A DNA stretch of 64,000 nucleotides from Parvicella tangerina (GTDB lineage Bacteria > Bacteroidota > Bacteroidia > Flavobacteriales_D > Parvicellaceae), in contig NZ_OU015584.1 in the NCBI RefSeq assembly GCF_907165195.1, positions 1,674,001-1,738,000 on the forward strand, written 5' to 3'. Made by a program: the position numbers and the translations under genes. The notes beneath the pieces were generated by a model. The model was given only the letters and a program-made list of their open reading frames with translations. It had not been told where the DNA came from and searched no databases. Below, piece after piece: positions 23,498 to 32,480 of the stretch (within the stretch, counting starts at the first letter, position 1; every line of letters begins with the position of its first letter).

Positions 23498-25666
23498 ATG
23501 AATAAACCACTAATAGACAAACAGTCACTAAACGAACTTCAATTTGATGAGGTGGGAGAGCTGTTAGCCGGATATTGCAAATCTGATAAAGCGCAACAGA
23601 TCTGTGCCAATTTATCGCCTTTTGAAAACGAGGAGAGTCTTAGAGAAGAATTTAACTTGCTGAAGGAGATTAAAACAATCTATGACGATGAGGTTTACTT
23701 TCCACACCCTTATTTTAAAGATATCAAAGGAGCGATCAAGTTATTGAACGTAGCTAACGGGGTCTTGATCCTAAATGAACTTTTGAAGGTTTATCGTTTG
23801 TGTTTGGGAACGAAGGAGTTGGTCGATTTTTCAATTCATAACCAATCAGCTTTTCCAGCAGTATTTGAGGCTTGTTCTCATATTGAAGGAATAGACGAGG
23901 TGATCAAACCTATAGCGGATAAGTTAAATGCCAAGAATCAAATCAAGGATAATGCAACAAAGAAGTTAGCTGGTATTCGTTCTAAACTGAAATCTAACCG
24001 AGAACAGATCAATCGAAACTTCGATCGCTTGTTGAAGAAGTATAAGAAAGACGAGGTTTTGGGAGATATTGAAGAGGTCTTCTTAGAGGAGAAGCGTTTA
24101 CTTTCTGTGCTTTCGCAGCATAAGAAAAAAGTTCCTGGAAGAGTATTGGACTCTAGTGGAGGCGGAGCATTGTCCTATATTGAGCCTTTTGAAAATCAAG
24201 AGCTGAATAAAGAGCAAGAAAAGTTAAGGTATGCAGAACGTGATGAGATCTTTCAAATCCTTAAAGAACTAACTGAGTTTCTTCGAAGTAAGAAGTACTA
24301 TCTTAGTGCTTATCAGCGCTTATTGGTTAGGTTCGACCTGCTGAATGCAAAAATCGTATTCGCAAAGTCCTATAATGGAGTTCTTCCTCGTTTTGGAAAA
24401 GATAAGTGGTTTTGGAAAGATGCAGTACATCCGTTGCTTTACTTGAAAAATCAGCCGCAAAACATTCCAACGATCGGACAGGAAATCAGCATGGATGAAG
24501 AGACACGCTTTTTGGTCATCTCTGGTCCCAATGCAGGTGGAAAGTCAATTACGCTGAAGACGGCTGGACTGTTGCAGGTGATGTTTCAGTTCGGATTTCT
24601 GGTTCCTGTGAATGACATCAGCGAATTTAAATGGTTCAATTATATCGGTTCAGATATTGGAGATAACCAATCCATTGAAAATCAACTAAGTACATATAGT
24701 TATCGCATTCGAAGAATGAAGCAGTTTTTAAAGAACTCTAATCCCAATGCGTTGTTGCTTTTAGATGAATTTGGATCGGGTTCTGATCCTGAATTGGGAG
24801 GCGCTCTTGCTGAGGTGTTTTATGAACGACTTTATGCGATGGGCACCTATGCAGTGATTACTACACATTACAATAATATTAAGATTTTAACCGCTAACTT
24901 GCCTCAGGCAATCAATGGCTGTATGTTGTTTGATACGAAAGCCCTTCAGCCAACGTATCATCTGAGCATTGGACAGCCTGGGAGTTCTTTCACATTTGAA
25001 GTGGCTAAGAATAATGGAATTTCAAATGAGATTATCGATGAAGCGAAAGAGCGAGTGAGTCTTGGGAAGATCAAGCTTGACGAGTTGTCTGTAGGGTTAC
25101 AAAAGGAGAAGAGTAAACTTGAGAAAGTAAGCGCAGGACATTTAAAGAGTAAGGCGAAGTCAGATCATTTGATTCAGGAGTATGAAAATAAGTTGCTGAG
25201 GTTAAAAAAACAAGCTGCTAAGCAAGCTGATTATTTTGAACAACAGAACAAATTCATCAGTTTGGGGAAGAAGGTCTATGATCTGATTAAGAAATATAAA
25301 CATCACAAAACGGTAAAGAAGTTAGGAGAGGAAGTAACCAAGTTGGTTGCTATGGAAAAGTCTAAAGTGCTCTCTAAAGAAAAGCCAGTGGAATTTAAAA
25401 ACAATCTCAAACAACCAGATTTACCTAAGTTGAAGAACAAAATCTCAGCTCCTCCAAAAAAGACAGAAAAGAAGAAAGTTTCAGAGATGAAAGAAGAGGT
25501 TGAAGAACCAGCAGATAAAGTGACATTTGAGGTAGGAAATAGAGTAGTACATAAATCCTCAAGAAACAGAGGAGTTATTCAGTCGATAAAAGGTAAAGAA
25601 GCTGAGGTTTTGATTGGGAATTTTATGGTAAAGGTGAAACTGAAGGATCTGGAGAAGGGATTGTAG
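23498..25666 (+). CDS. MutS2-family ATPase lacking an Smr domain
   Basis: 722 aa. Residues 1-300 form the MutS2 core/lever region. The ATPase follows with Walker A SGPNAGGKSITLKTAG (about 341-356), Walker B NALLLLDEFGSGSDPE (about 418) and a THYNNIK switch (about 450). A long coiled coil (about 520-610) and a Lys-rich linker lead to a small KOW-like domain (VGNRVVHKSSRNRGVIQSIK). Classical MutS2 is near 780 aa and ends in an Smr nuclease domain; none is present here. MutS2 proteins act on branched DNA or collided ribosomes; a form without Smr may be an ATP-driven clamp that needs another nuclease. Start chosen at the ATG right after the MnmD stop. Confidence 0.85.
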   Translation: MNKPLIDKQSLNELQFDEVGELLAGYCKSDKAQQICANLSPFENEESLREEFNLLKEIKTIYDDEVYFPHPYFKDIKGAIKLLNVANGVLILNELLKVYRLCLGTKELVDFSIHNQSAFPAVFEACSHIEGIDEVIKPIADKLNAKNQIKDNATKKLAGIRSKLKSNREQINRNFDRLLKKYKKDEVLGDIEEVFLEEKRLLSVLSQHKKKVPGRVLDSSGGGALSYIEPFENQELNKEQEKLRYAERDEIFQILKELTEFLRSKKYYLSAYQRLLVRFDLLNAKIVFAKSYNGVLPRFGKDKWFWKDAVHPLLYLKNQPQNIPTIGQEISMDEETRFLVISGPNAGGKSITLKTAGLLQVMFQFGFLVPVNDISEFKWFNYIGSDIGDNQSIENQLSTYSYRIRRMKQFLKNSNPNALLLLDEFGSGSDPELGGALAEVFYERLYAMGTYAVITTHYNNIKILTANLPQAINGCMLFDTKALQPTYHLSIGQPGSSFTFEVAKNNGISNEIIDEAKERVSLGKIKLDELSVGLQKEKSKLEKVSAGHLKSKAKSDHLIQEYENKLLRLKKQAAKQADYFEQQNKFISLGKKVYDLIKKYKHHKTVKKLGEEVTKLVAMEKSKVLSKEKPVEFKNNLKQPDLPKLKNKISAPPKKTEKKKVSEMKEEVEEPADKVTFEVGNRVVHKSSRNRGVIQSIKGKEAEVLIGNFMVKVKLKDLEKGL

Positions 25667-25702
25667 ATGTTTTATTGAATAATTGCTCGTTACGGATTAC
25701 TA

Positions 25703-26584
25703 ATGTGGGAAAATAAGTTAAAACATAGCGTTGAAGAAGAACTTTCCGAGATAAAGCAAACGCGGGTTGAGATTTTAGATGTCCAAAATGTACATGGCGG
25801 AGATATTAACTATGCTTATCAGTTAGATACCAACACAGGAAAATATTTTATCAAAGTGAATAAGGGGTTGGTCTTCCCAAAAATGTTTCAACAGGAGTCA
25901 CTCGGACTAAATTTCATCAAAAAATCAAACACCTTTGAGACACCTAAAGTGATAACATATAAAGAAGGTTCAGACAAGGCATACTTATTATTGGAATGGA
26001 TTCAGCCAGGAGGTCCTACTCCTACGTTTTGGGAAGATTTTGGTAGAAAACTGGCTAGAATGCATGCGTGCTCGAGCAGCTATTTCGGTTGGGAGTCGGA
26101 TAATTACATTGGTTCGCTTAAACAGTATAATCGAAGAACGAAAAACTGGTCAGACTTTTTTGTTTTGCAGCGGTTAGAGCCCCAACTTAAAATGGCAGTT
26201 GAAAAGAAAATCATGAAGCCAGAAGAGGTTAAGTCATTTGAAAAACTGTTTGCTCAATTAGAGAAACTTTTTCCAGTTGAACCTCCTGCTTTGTTGCACG
26301 GTGATTTGTGGTCAGGAAACTACATGGTTAGTTCAAAAGGAAGCCCCATAATCATGGATCCAGCGGTTTATTTTGGTCACCGTGAAATGGATCTTGCTAT
26401 GACCAGATTGTTTGGTGGTTTTGGTGAAGAGATGTACAGGAGTTATCATGAACATTTTCCGCTCGAAAGTGAATGGGAGCAAAGGGTAGATTTATGTAAC
26501 CTTTATCCGTTATTGGTTCATGTCAACTTGTTTGGAAGGGGGTACTTGAGTAAGGTGAAAGAGGTGTTGAAACACTTCTCATAA
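25703..26584 (+). CDS. Fructosamine kinase family protein
   Basis: 293 aa cytoplasmic kinase of the aminoglycoside phosphotransferase-like fold. Visible motifs: an N-lobe strand with YFIKVNKG (ATP-binding Lys), LLLEWIQPGG hinge, catalytic loop LLHGDLWSGNYMV (about 197-209) and metal-binding IMDPAVYFGHREMDLAM. HGDLWSGN with DPAVYxGHREMDLAM is the fructosamine-3-kinase signature. Bacterial members phosphorylate ribulosamine or fructosamine adducts on proteins, starting deglycation. It follows the MutS2-like gene by 36 bp and converges with the DUF7793-like gene, whose end is 1 bp away. Confidence 0.85.
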   Translation: MWENKLKHSVEEELSEIKQTRVEILDVQNVHGGDINYAYQLDTNTGKYFIKVNKGLVFPKMFQQESLGLNFIKKSNTFETPKVITYKEGSDKAYLLLEWIQPGGPTPTFWEDFGRKLARMHACSSSYFGWESDNYIGSLKQYNRRTKNWSDFFVLQRLEPQLKMAVEKKIMKPEEVKSFEKLFAQLEKLFPVEPPALLHGDLWSGNYMVSSKGSPIIMDPAVYFGHREMDLAMTRLFGGFGEEMYRSYHEHFPLESEWEQRVDLCNLYPLLVHVNLFGRGYLSKVKEVLKHFS

Positions 26585-26585
26585 A

Positions 26586-26972
26586 TTAGCGATATGATTC
26601 CAACCACGAGATGGCGAGGTCGTAGTCATTAAACATTTTGGTGGGAGCAGGAGGGTTGTCAAACTTTATAAAGAAATTGGCTAAAAGGCGAATAGGTAAA
26701 GACTGGGTAAGCATTGCCATAGCAATCTGCAGTCCTTCTACAGCTTCACTTGACGTATACTCTCTAGCTTCTCTGGTAACCCCATAGGCTTTAGAGACAT
26801 CGAGCAATACTAAATATGGAGAGCCTTTTTGAATTTCACGTTGATGTTGCACAACCTTCTGAACCATTTCTAGCTCTACGGTGGTGTCTGGCTTAACGCT
26901 GATATGCGTGATGCCGTTTTTTATCATCATGGTGAAGTGATCTCCAATTTCTATTTCGTCCATACTAGTCAT
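26586..26972 (-). CDS. DUF7793-like (STAS/SpoIIAA-like) protein
   Basis: 128 aa soluble protein. It has the alternating pattern of small Bacteroidota SpoIIAA/STAS-like proteins: an N-terminal sheet (HFTMMIKNGITHISVKP), then PYLVLLDVSKAYGVTREARE, a helix (EGLQIAMAMLTQS), IRLLANFFIKFDNPPAPTK and AISWLES at the end. Function of the family unknown to me. Last gene of the minus-strand run that starts at 32193; it is 15 bp after the hydrolase gene. Confidence 0.65.
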   Translation of the reverse strand: MTSMDEIEIGDHFTMMIKNGITHISVKPDTTVELEMVQKVVQHQREIQKGSPYLVLLDVSKAYGVTREAREYTSSEAVEGLQIAMAMLTQSLPIRLLANFFIKFDNPPAPTKMFNDYDLAISWLESYR

Positions 26973-26987
26973 TAGCCACTAATATAA

Positions 26988-27869
26988 TTACATTTCTATG
27001 AAGTCCAGAATATGCTGAGCATAAACTTCGAACCCAAGAGTTTGCGGACATGTGCCATGGTTAGCCCCTGGAATGCGAATGGCAATTTTATAATCTCCGC
27101 TGTGATTGGCATAGACGAGTTCACCATGACCAATATTGACAAAGTCATCGTCTTCTCCATGGATCCAGAGTAGGGGTTGTTGTATGTTTTTGATCTCTTC
27201 AGCGTTGTCAATGGCTAAATTAGTCAGGTAAGATCCAGGCATGGCCAATTGACTTCCATCTTGAATCATTACCTCAGCGCTTGCAAAAGGTGCTTCCAAA
27301 ATGATTTTGTTCGGGCTTAAACTCCGGGGTTGACTTGTTAGTTCACACGTAGGGGCGGTTCCTAAACTGAATCCATACATCATGAATCGATCTTCAGTTA
27401 ATCCCATGTCCTCAAGCCATAAAATGGCGTTGTTGACATCTTCATACATGTTTTCTTCACTGATGGTACCTTCGGAAAGACCAAAACCTGAGTAGTCGAT
27501 CATTAAGACACCAAATCGATTCTTACCTCCTATGTTAGCCAACAGTTTCGCACGCTGCCAATAGAGGTCTAAATGTCCTGTGTTCCCGTGGTTGTATAGA
27601 ATGACCGTGTCGGTGCTAATTGCCGACTGATCACCAATATACACGGCATAAATAGCTCTTTCCGTTGATGTCGGCAGGGTGAAGACGGTGATTAGGCTAT
27701 CTGGAATATCATACGAAGCATCCAGTGCAAAGAAACTGTCATAATCTCCAACGTACCCATCAAGCTGGTATTCTGTAATGTCATCGTAAGGATTATAGAG
27801 CATAGGGTCCAGCCTCAGACAAGAGGATAGTCCAAGCAATCCAAGAGATATGTATAACAATAATTTCAT
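26988..27869 (-). CDS. Alpha/beta hydrolase lipoprotein
   Basis: 293 aa, lipoprotein signal MKLLLYISLGLLGLSSC. The fold is a serine hydrolase: oxyanion region YNHGNTGHLD, nucleophile elbow MYGFSLGTAP (Ser near residue 166), acid in LLWIHGEDDDFVN, and catalytic His in IPGANHGTCPQ. This resembles the prolyl oligopeptidase/BAAT-like clade of lipases and esterases; substrate unknown. Its start overlaps the stop codon of the upstream barrel-like gene (TGATG), so the two are translationally coupled. Confidence 0.78.
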   Translation of the reverse strand: MKLLLYISLGLLGLSSCLRLDPMLYNPYDDITEYQLDGYVGDYDSFFALDASYDIPDSLITVFTLPTSTERAIYAVYIGDQSAISTDTVILYNHGNTGHLDLYWQRAKLLANIGGKNRFGVLMIDYSGFGLSEGTISEENMYEDVNNAILWLEDMGLTEDRFMMYGFSLGTAPTCELTSQPRSLSPNKIILEAPFASAEVMIQDGSQLAMPGSYLTNLAIDNAEEIKNIQQPLLWIHGEDDDFVNIGHGELVYANHSGDYKIAIRIPGANHGTCPQTLGFEVYAQHILDFIEM

Positions 27870-28537
27870 CAGAACTTTCTTGTGATTCCAAAATATAGAC
27901 CGTTTGCACCTGTTTGCGGAAGTAAAGAGGAGTAGGTCACTACAAAATATTGATTATTAAGGTTCGGACCAATCATTTTATATTCCAATTGATAGCTCCA
28001 TTTCTCTTTGGATAGTGTAATCCCAAATTGGGGAGAGAAAATCCAATGAACATCCTGCGGACGATCATGAGCGCCAATCTTTGAGAACTCAAACCAATTA
28101 TTGACACCCCCGTAAAACAAAAATGAGGCGGTTTCTTTTTTTAACTCATAATATGCATTGATATCAAGGTTGGGCCAGATCTTATAATTCCTTTGCCACT
28201 GGTCAAATGCCTGATTGAACAGTAGTGTAGAGGAAATTCCCCAGTTTTCTTGTTTGATGAAACCGTAATTTACCCCAAGATCAAACTGATAGGTACCAAA
28301 TAACATCGTAGTAGGGTAGATGCTACCAGTGAGTGTTAAGTTTTCTTTACAGCCCCTTGCATAAGAAAGGTTAGTAAAAGGAATAGGGAGAGTGGCTACA
28401 CCAGGAATTTTTGCCATTGGACCACCAAGACTCATGGAAACGGACTGTTCACCAATCTCAAGTGGCTTGATTACTCTTGAAGGTGCACAGTTCTGAAACC
28501 CAATTATCGCCAGTAAAATGACTATCCAACTTTTCAT
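27869..28537 (-). CDS. Putative outer-membrane lipoprotein
   Basis: 222 aa. The N-terminus MKSWIVILLAIIGFQNC resembles a lipoprotein signal. The mature sequence alternates polar and hydrophobic residues (NLTLTGSIYPTTMLFGTYQF, LGVNYGFIKQENWGISSTLL, WSYQLEYKMIGPNL) and ends GLYFGITRKF with an aromatic residue, as small beta-barrels do. No family name recognised. Coupled to the hydrolase gene after it; 24 bp after ctlX. Confidence 0.6.
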   Translation of the reverse strand: MKSWIVILLAIIGFQNCAPSRVIKPLEIGEQSVSMSLGGPMAKIPGVATLPIPFTNLSYARGCKENLTLTGSIYPTTMLFGTYQFDLGVNYGFIKQENWGISSTLLFNQAFDQWQRNYKIWPNLDINAYYELKKETASFLFYGGVNNWFEFSKIGAHDRPQDVHWIFSPQFGITLSKEKWSYQLEYKMIGPNLNNQYFVVTYSSLLPQTGANGLYFGITRKF

Positions 28538-28561
28538 CAGGGTGCTAATTTAATAAAACCT

Positions 28562-29482
28562 TTATTTCACCGTTTCCAAAGAGGGTAGAAATACCTCCGC
28601 CATCATGCATCTTACACTTCCTCCTCCCACTGACTCAATAATTGGGATGTGGATCGGAACTAATTTACTGTTTGCAGAAATCAGTGTACGTTGTTTTTCA
28701 TTTAAGGACTGAAAAGCGCTTTCAGATAAAACAGTGATGGCACTTTTTTCTCCCTTTAACGCCAACATATTTCCGGCAAAATTGTTCATTTGATCTTGAC
28801 TGATCGCTACAATGGTTTTACCAGATGCAGTCAGACGATTCGTTACCAGACTTTTGTATTCGGAATGGATTGCATCAAGACATACAGTTACATAATCCGG
28901 CCCAAAATTCATCAATACGTTGGTGTGGTAGATTGGGTGATTAGAGGAGTCTGTGGCATCAAATACAACTGGACGATAACCAACAGTTTCACAATAGTCT
29001 TTCAGCAACAACTCATCCGTTCGAGAAGACCGGCAAGCATAGGCTAGACGATTATCATGGTCGAAGACTATACTGCCCGTTCCTTCCAAATAAGAATTGA
29101 TGTTCTCCGCATCGGTTAAATCGATAACTCGTTGACACCGATAATTGGCCGTTAGATAATCGATAATATCTTCTCTTCTTTCCTGTCTGCGGTTCTGCGC
29201 TTCCATTGGAAAGATGACAATGGTGCCATCTTCATGTGTGGCGAACCAATTGTTCGGAAAAATGGCATCAGGTTTTACTGGAGAAGATGTGTCATCAAAA
29301 ACAATTACTTCAATTCCTTCTTCCTTCAGCCGATTAACCATTTGATTGAACTCGGCTAAAGCGAGCTCTTGAATACCTTGCTGAACGGATTCAGAGATTT
29401 GCTGAAAACGATTAGAGGCAGCTGTCTCCTTGTTAAAGCCAAAAGCTGAGGGACGGATCATGATGATGGTAGAAGAGATCAT
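28562..29482 (-). CDS. ctlX: Arginine deiminase-related amidinohydrolase CtlX
   Basis: 306 aa. Guanidine-modifying-enzyme fold with PDAIFPNNWFATHEDG near residues 71-86, PMEAQNRRQERREDI, TGSIVFDHDNRLAYAC, YHTNVLMNFG (catalytic His) and, near the C-terminus, ESVGGGSVRCMMAE with the nucleophilic Cys (about 288). This is the pattern of citrulline utilisation hydrolase CtlX, related to arginine deiminase and DDAH. It hydrolyses citrulline or a similar ureido/guanidino compound. The start codon directly follows the stop of the upstream lipoprotein gene. Confidence 0.8.
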   Translation of the reverse strand: MISSTIIMIRPSAFGFNKETAASNRFQQISESVQQGIQELALAEFNQMVNRLKEEGIEVIVFDDTSSPVKPDAIFPNNWFATHEDGTIVIFPMEAQNRRQERREDIIDYLTANYRCQRVIDLTDAENINSYLEGTGSIVFDHDNRLAYACRSSRTDELLLKDYCETVGYRPVVFDATDSSNHPIYHTNVLMNFGPDYVTVCLDAIHSEYKSLVTNRLTASGKTIVAISQDQMNNFAGNMLALKGEKSAITVLSESAFQSLNEKQRTLISANSKLVPIHIPIIESVGGGSVRCMMAEVFLPSLETVK

Positions 29483-30148
29483 TTACTTGATCTTAATCGA
29501 TCTCTCAAAAATACAATTGGCTTTGACTGAGCCTCCATTAAAACCGTTAGGCATTTTTCCATTTACACTTCTATACAATGTAATCGAACCCTTTGAAATA
29601 TCTCCTTTTGGATAGTTATCAGGAGAGATAGTGACCATCGATTGATCGGTTATCTCCTCATAAAGTGTTATCCAATTATCAGAAGTGTCTTGCACAGAAA
29701 AATTTACTGTTGTTTGCTCGTTGCCCTCACTTTTCCAACTCACTTCAAATGCCTTGCCTTTTTTCACCTTGCCGGGATAGTCCACTTTCTTAAAGAAATG
29801 AGGAGTAGTTACTTTGAAAGGATATTTGGCAGAGTCAGCAAGCGTTAGCACTACTTTATAAACCGTGTTTTCCTGAACGTCAATCGTGCGTTTATAGCAG
29901 GTCATGCCAAATTCCATGAGATCACCGTTAACCTTAACATCACCTTCTAAAAGTTCAATGTAAGCTCCGTTTTTATCCATCAGGCAAGTACTAACTTTAT
30001 TCGCGATACCGTAATCTCCATCTTTGTGGTTAATTACAATATGAGGGGTAACTAATCCAGGATCAGAAACAGGGGTGTCTGAAAGAGGAGAGGAGCAACT
30101 GGACAGCGAAATAGTCACTCCTGCGAATAGGTAGATAAGCGTTTTCAT
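29483..30148 (-). CDS. Lipoprotein of unknown function
   Basis: 221 aa from ATG 30148 (MKTLIYLFAGVTISLSSC, lipobox LSSC). The frame has a TTG two codons earlier that overlaps the stop of the protease gene; ATG is preferred. The mature part is all-beta in appearance, with two Ig-like stretches (TVYKVVLTLADSAKYPFKVT and KAFEVSWKSEGNEQTTVNFS). No family recognised. It sits between the M43 protease and ctlX with gaps of 2 and 0 bp, clearly in the same operon. Confidence 0.65.
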   Translation of the reverse strand: MKTLIYLFAGVTISLSSCSSPLSDTPVSDPGLVTPHIVINHKDGDYGIANKVSTCLMDKNGAYIELLEGDVKVNGDLMEFGMTCYKRTIDVQENTVYKVVLTLADSAKYPFKVTTPHFFKKVDYPGKVKKGKAFEVSWKSEGNEQTTVNFSVQDTSDNWITLYEEITDQSMVTISPDNYPKGDISKGSITLYRSVNGKMPNGFNGGSVKANCIFERSIKIK

Positions 30149-30150
30149 AA

Positions 30151-32193
30151 TCAAATCTTATTAAATTTTTTGGTCACCGACTGATCAATAGTATTGAATT
30201 GGATCAGGTAAGTTCCTGGCGGGAGTTCACTTGTATTTATTTGCGTTTGTTTGCTAAAACTTCCTGATTGTAAAAGTTCACCCAGACAATTATAGATGGA
30301 GTAGGAGGTTGGTGAGCTTTGTTTCAAGTTGATTAGGTGCAGTACGTCTTGAGTTGGGTTGGGAAATAAACGAAAGTCTCTTTCTTCCAACAAGTTTACT
30401 CCTGCCATGTTGGGATCATATAGGTTGATATTGTCCAGATAAAAGTCATTTCCTCCTCCAGAATTGAATTCGAACATGATTCGGAATTCATCCGTCCAAT
30501 AGCTCGCAGTTATATTTGAAACCGTGCTATTCTTCCATTCTGAAGCTGTAGGGACAAACGGAGCAATTACAGAATCTGACTTGGTGAGTAATGAAGTTCC
30601 ATTCAATTGCTTTCTGATCGCCCAGTTTTCTCCACAATCCTTACTAACCCATACCCTGAAATTGTCGGTAACTGCATCACTGGTTGGTTTCGCAAAAGCA
30701 TAATCGAAACTAAGCTCCAAGTCTGAAATGCCAGTGAGGTCCAGCACCTCAGAAGTTAATTGGTTGCGTTCACCTGCCATTGCATCCAGATTATTGAGTC
30801 GAAGACTATAATTACTGTTGACAGCGGCAGAATCAGTGATGCTCCAATCAGCATATCCGCCCTCGTCCAACGGAAGAAGTTGTGTTGGTAATACATTTCC
30901 TTCAAATCCCTCAATTAATGAGTTTGCTATTCCTGGACTCGGAAGAACAGTAATGACTGAAGTTTTGGTGATACTGTCGTAGCTATTACCGTCACCACTT
31001 ACTAGTTTAACGTAATAAGTACCAGCTGTTGAATAGGTAACAGTTGGGTTCTCATCCGTTGATGTGGCTGGTGTGCCCCCTTCGAATGTCCAGTTCCATT
31101 CGGAAACGTCATTGTAAGATGCATCTTCATACTGAACGGTTATTCCTTCACAGATCAAGTCTTTATCCTGACTGAAGTCAGCCGCACAGTACACGGGGTT
31201 GTTTACACCAGTAGCCACGAGGTTTGCGGCTGACCAAAGGTTGTTTCGGTTGGCGATAGAGGAGTTCAGAGCTGCATGCATTCTCAGTTTTTGCCCTTCG
31301 GTAAACATGGTGGGACAATAGGCATACTCCATGAAGTTCTGGACATTATCCAACGTTCCGCAGCTCTGATGTGATAAATTGCAGCTCGACCAACCAATTG
31401 TATTTGGCGTATCAGTAACCCCATCATCATAGGCACAGTTTCCAGCATCATTCACGGGTAGATAAGGATATCCAGGTACGTTATTCCCTCCCCAAACGTG
31501 TTGGAGGTTCAGGTAGTGACCAATCTCATGAGTGAGTACCACTGACCTACTAGGATCTCCAGTTCCGATATCACCAACGTAACTATGAGCAATTACGATA
31601 CCATCCCATTCAGAAATGGTGTCTGCTGCCGAAGGAAGTAAGGCATGACCAGCTAGTCCAGCCGCCTCTTCACAAACGTATACGTTGAGATACATACTAG
31701 GATCCCAATGGATGATCTCTTTTACAGAGTGATCTCCTACAAGAGTTCTGCCATCATAATGTCTTGTTATCCCTTTGGTGCAATTGCCATCTGGGTCTAT
31801 TTGAGCTAATTTGAATTCAATTTGGCAGTCCGCAGCAATTCCTTTAAAAGCTGTTATCGTATTAGCTGTATCCGCATTTAATTTTTGATAGTCTTCGTTC
31901 AAAATTCTCATTTGGTCATGGATTTGGGCATCACTAATGTTACCATCACCGTTAATATGAATCACATGAAAGACAACTGGAATCGTGTAAAGGGCTGCTC
32001 TACTTTTGCCTTTGTTATTTGCCGTGTACGCTTTCGTAAATGCTTCTAGCTGCAGATGATTCTGAAATACCTTTTTAGCAATACCCGGTCGATCCGCATA
32101 CATTTTATAATGCATTTCATCTGTTCCGCAGTATTGTTGTGCGTAGGCAAAAGCTGTTAAACTTAAAAGGGAAAATAACAACAGTTTTTTCAT
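30151..32193 (-). CDS. Secreted M43-type zinc metalloprotease with PKD domain and type A sorting domain
   Basis: 680 aa from ATG 32193; the 44 codons upstream are open but lack a signal. Signal peptide ends FAYAQ. Catalytic region about 60-330 with zinc motif HEIGHYLNLQH (about 219-229) and a NFMEYAYCPTMFT Met-turn region. A PKD domain follows (FTFEGGTP-like segment NWTFEGGTPATSTDENPT), then a MAM/choice-of-anchor-J-like domain (IEGFEGNVLPTQ ... DFYLDNINLY) and a type A T9SS sorting domain (RLFPNPTQDVLHLI ... GTYLIQF). Secreted through type IX secretion. The first gene of a six-gene minus-strand run. A near -7 box (TACCTTTC) lies about 15 bp upstream. Confidence 0.88.
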   Translation of the reverse strand: MKKLLLFSLLSLTAFAYAQQYCGTDEMHYKMYADRPGIAKKVFQNHLQLEAFTKAYTANNKGKSRAALYTIPVVFHVIHINGDGNISDAQIHDQMRILNEDYQKLNADTANTITAFKGIAADCQIEFKLAQIDPDGNCTKGITRHYDGRTLVGDHSVKEIIHWDPSMYLNVYVCEEAAGLAGHALLPSAADTISEWDGIVIAHSYVGDIGTGDPSRSVVLTHEIGHYLNLQHVWGGNNVPGYPYLPVNDAGNCAYDDGVTDTPNTIGWSSCNLSHQSCGTLDNVQNFMEYAYCPTMFTEGQKLRMHAALNSSIANRNNLWSAANLVATGVNNPVYCAADFSQDKDLICEGITVQYEDASYNDVSEWNWTFEGGTPATSTDENPTVTYSTAGTYYVKLVSGDGNSYDSITKTSVITVLPSPGIANSLIEGFEGNVLPTQLLPLDEGGYADWSITDSAAVNSNYSLRLNNLDAMAGERNQLTSEVLDLTGISDLELSFDYAFAKPTSDAVTDNFRVWVSKDCGENWAIRKQLNGTSLLTKSDSVIAPFVPTASEWKNSTVSNITASYWTDEFRIMFEFNSGGGNDFYLDNINLYDPNMAGVNLLEERDFRLFPNPTQDVLHLINLKQSSPTSYSIYNCLGELLQSGSFSKQTQINTSELPPGTYLIQFNTIDQSVTKKFNKI

Positions 32194-32480
32194 AATAATT
32201 AGTTTTCCGAAAGGTAGTAAATATTTGGAAAATTGAACGTAGAGTTCATTGGTGGTTCGAGACAAAATAAAACGGTAGTTAACACCTTTTTCTTCTTTGA
32301 TCAATATTTTCAATTGTACCTTCAAAGTGAGATTGCCTCTTTCCTTCTACTTTTCAGTCAAAGCAACGGCTGAGATTTATCAACAAATTACCAACATTCG
32401 TAACAAAAAAGACAGAAGCATCTTTTACAATTGTATCTTCGTCTTTGGTTTTAAATACCCTGTCGAAAAATTAGAAGTTT

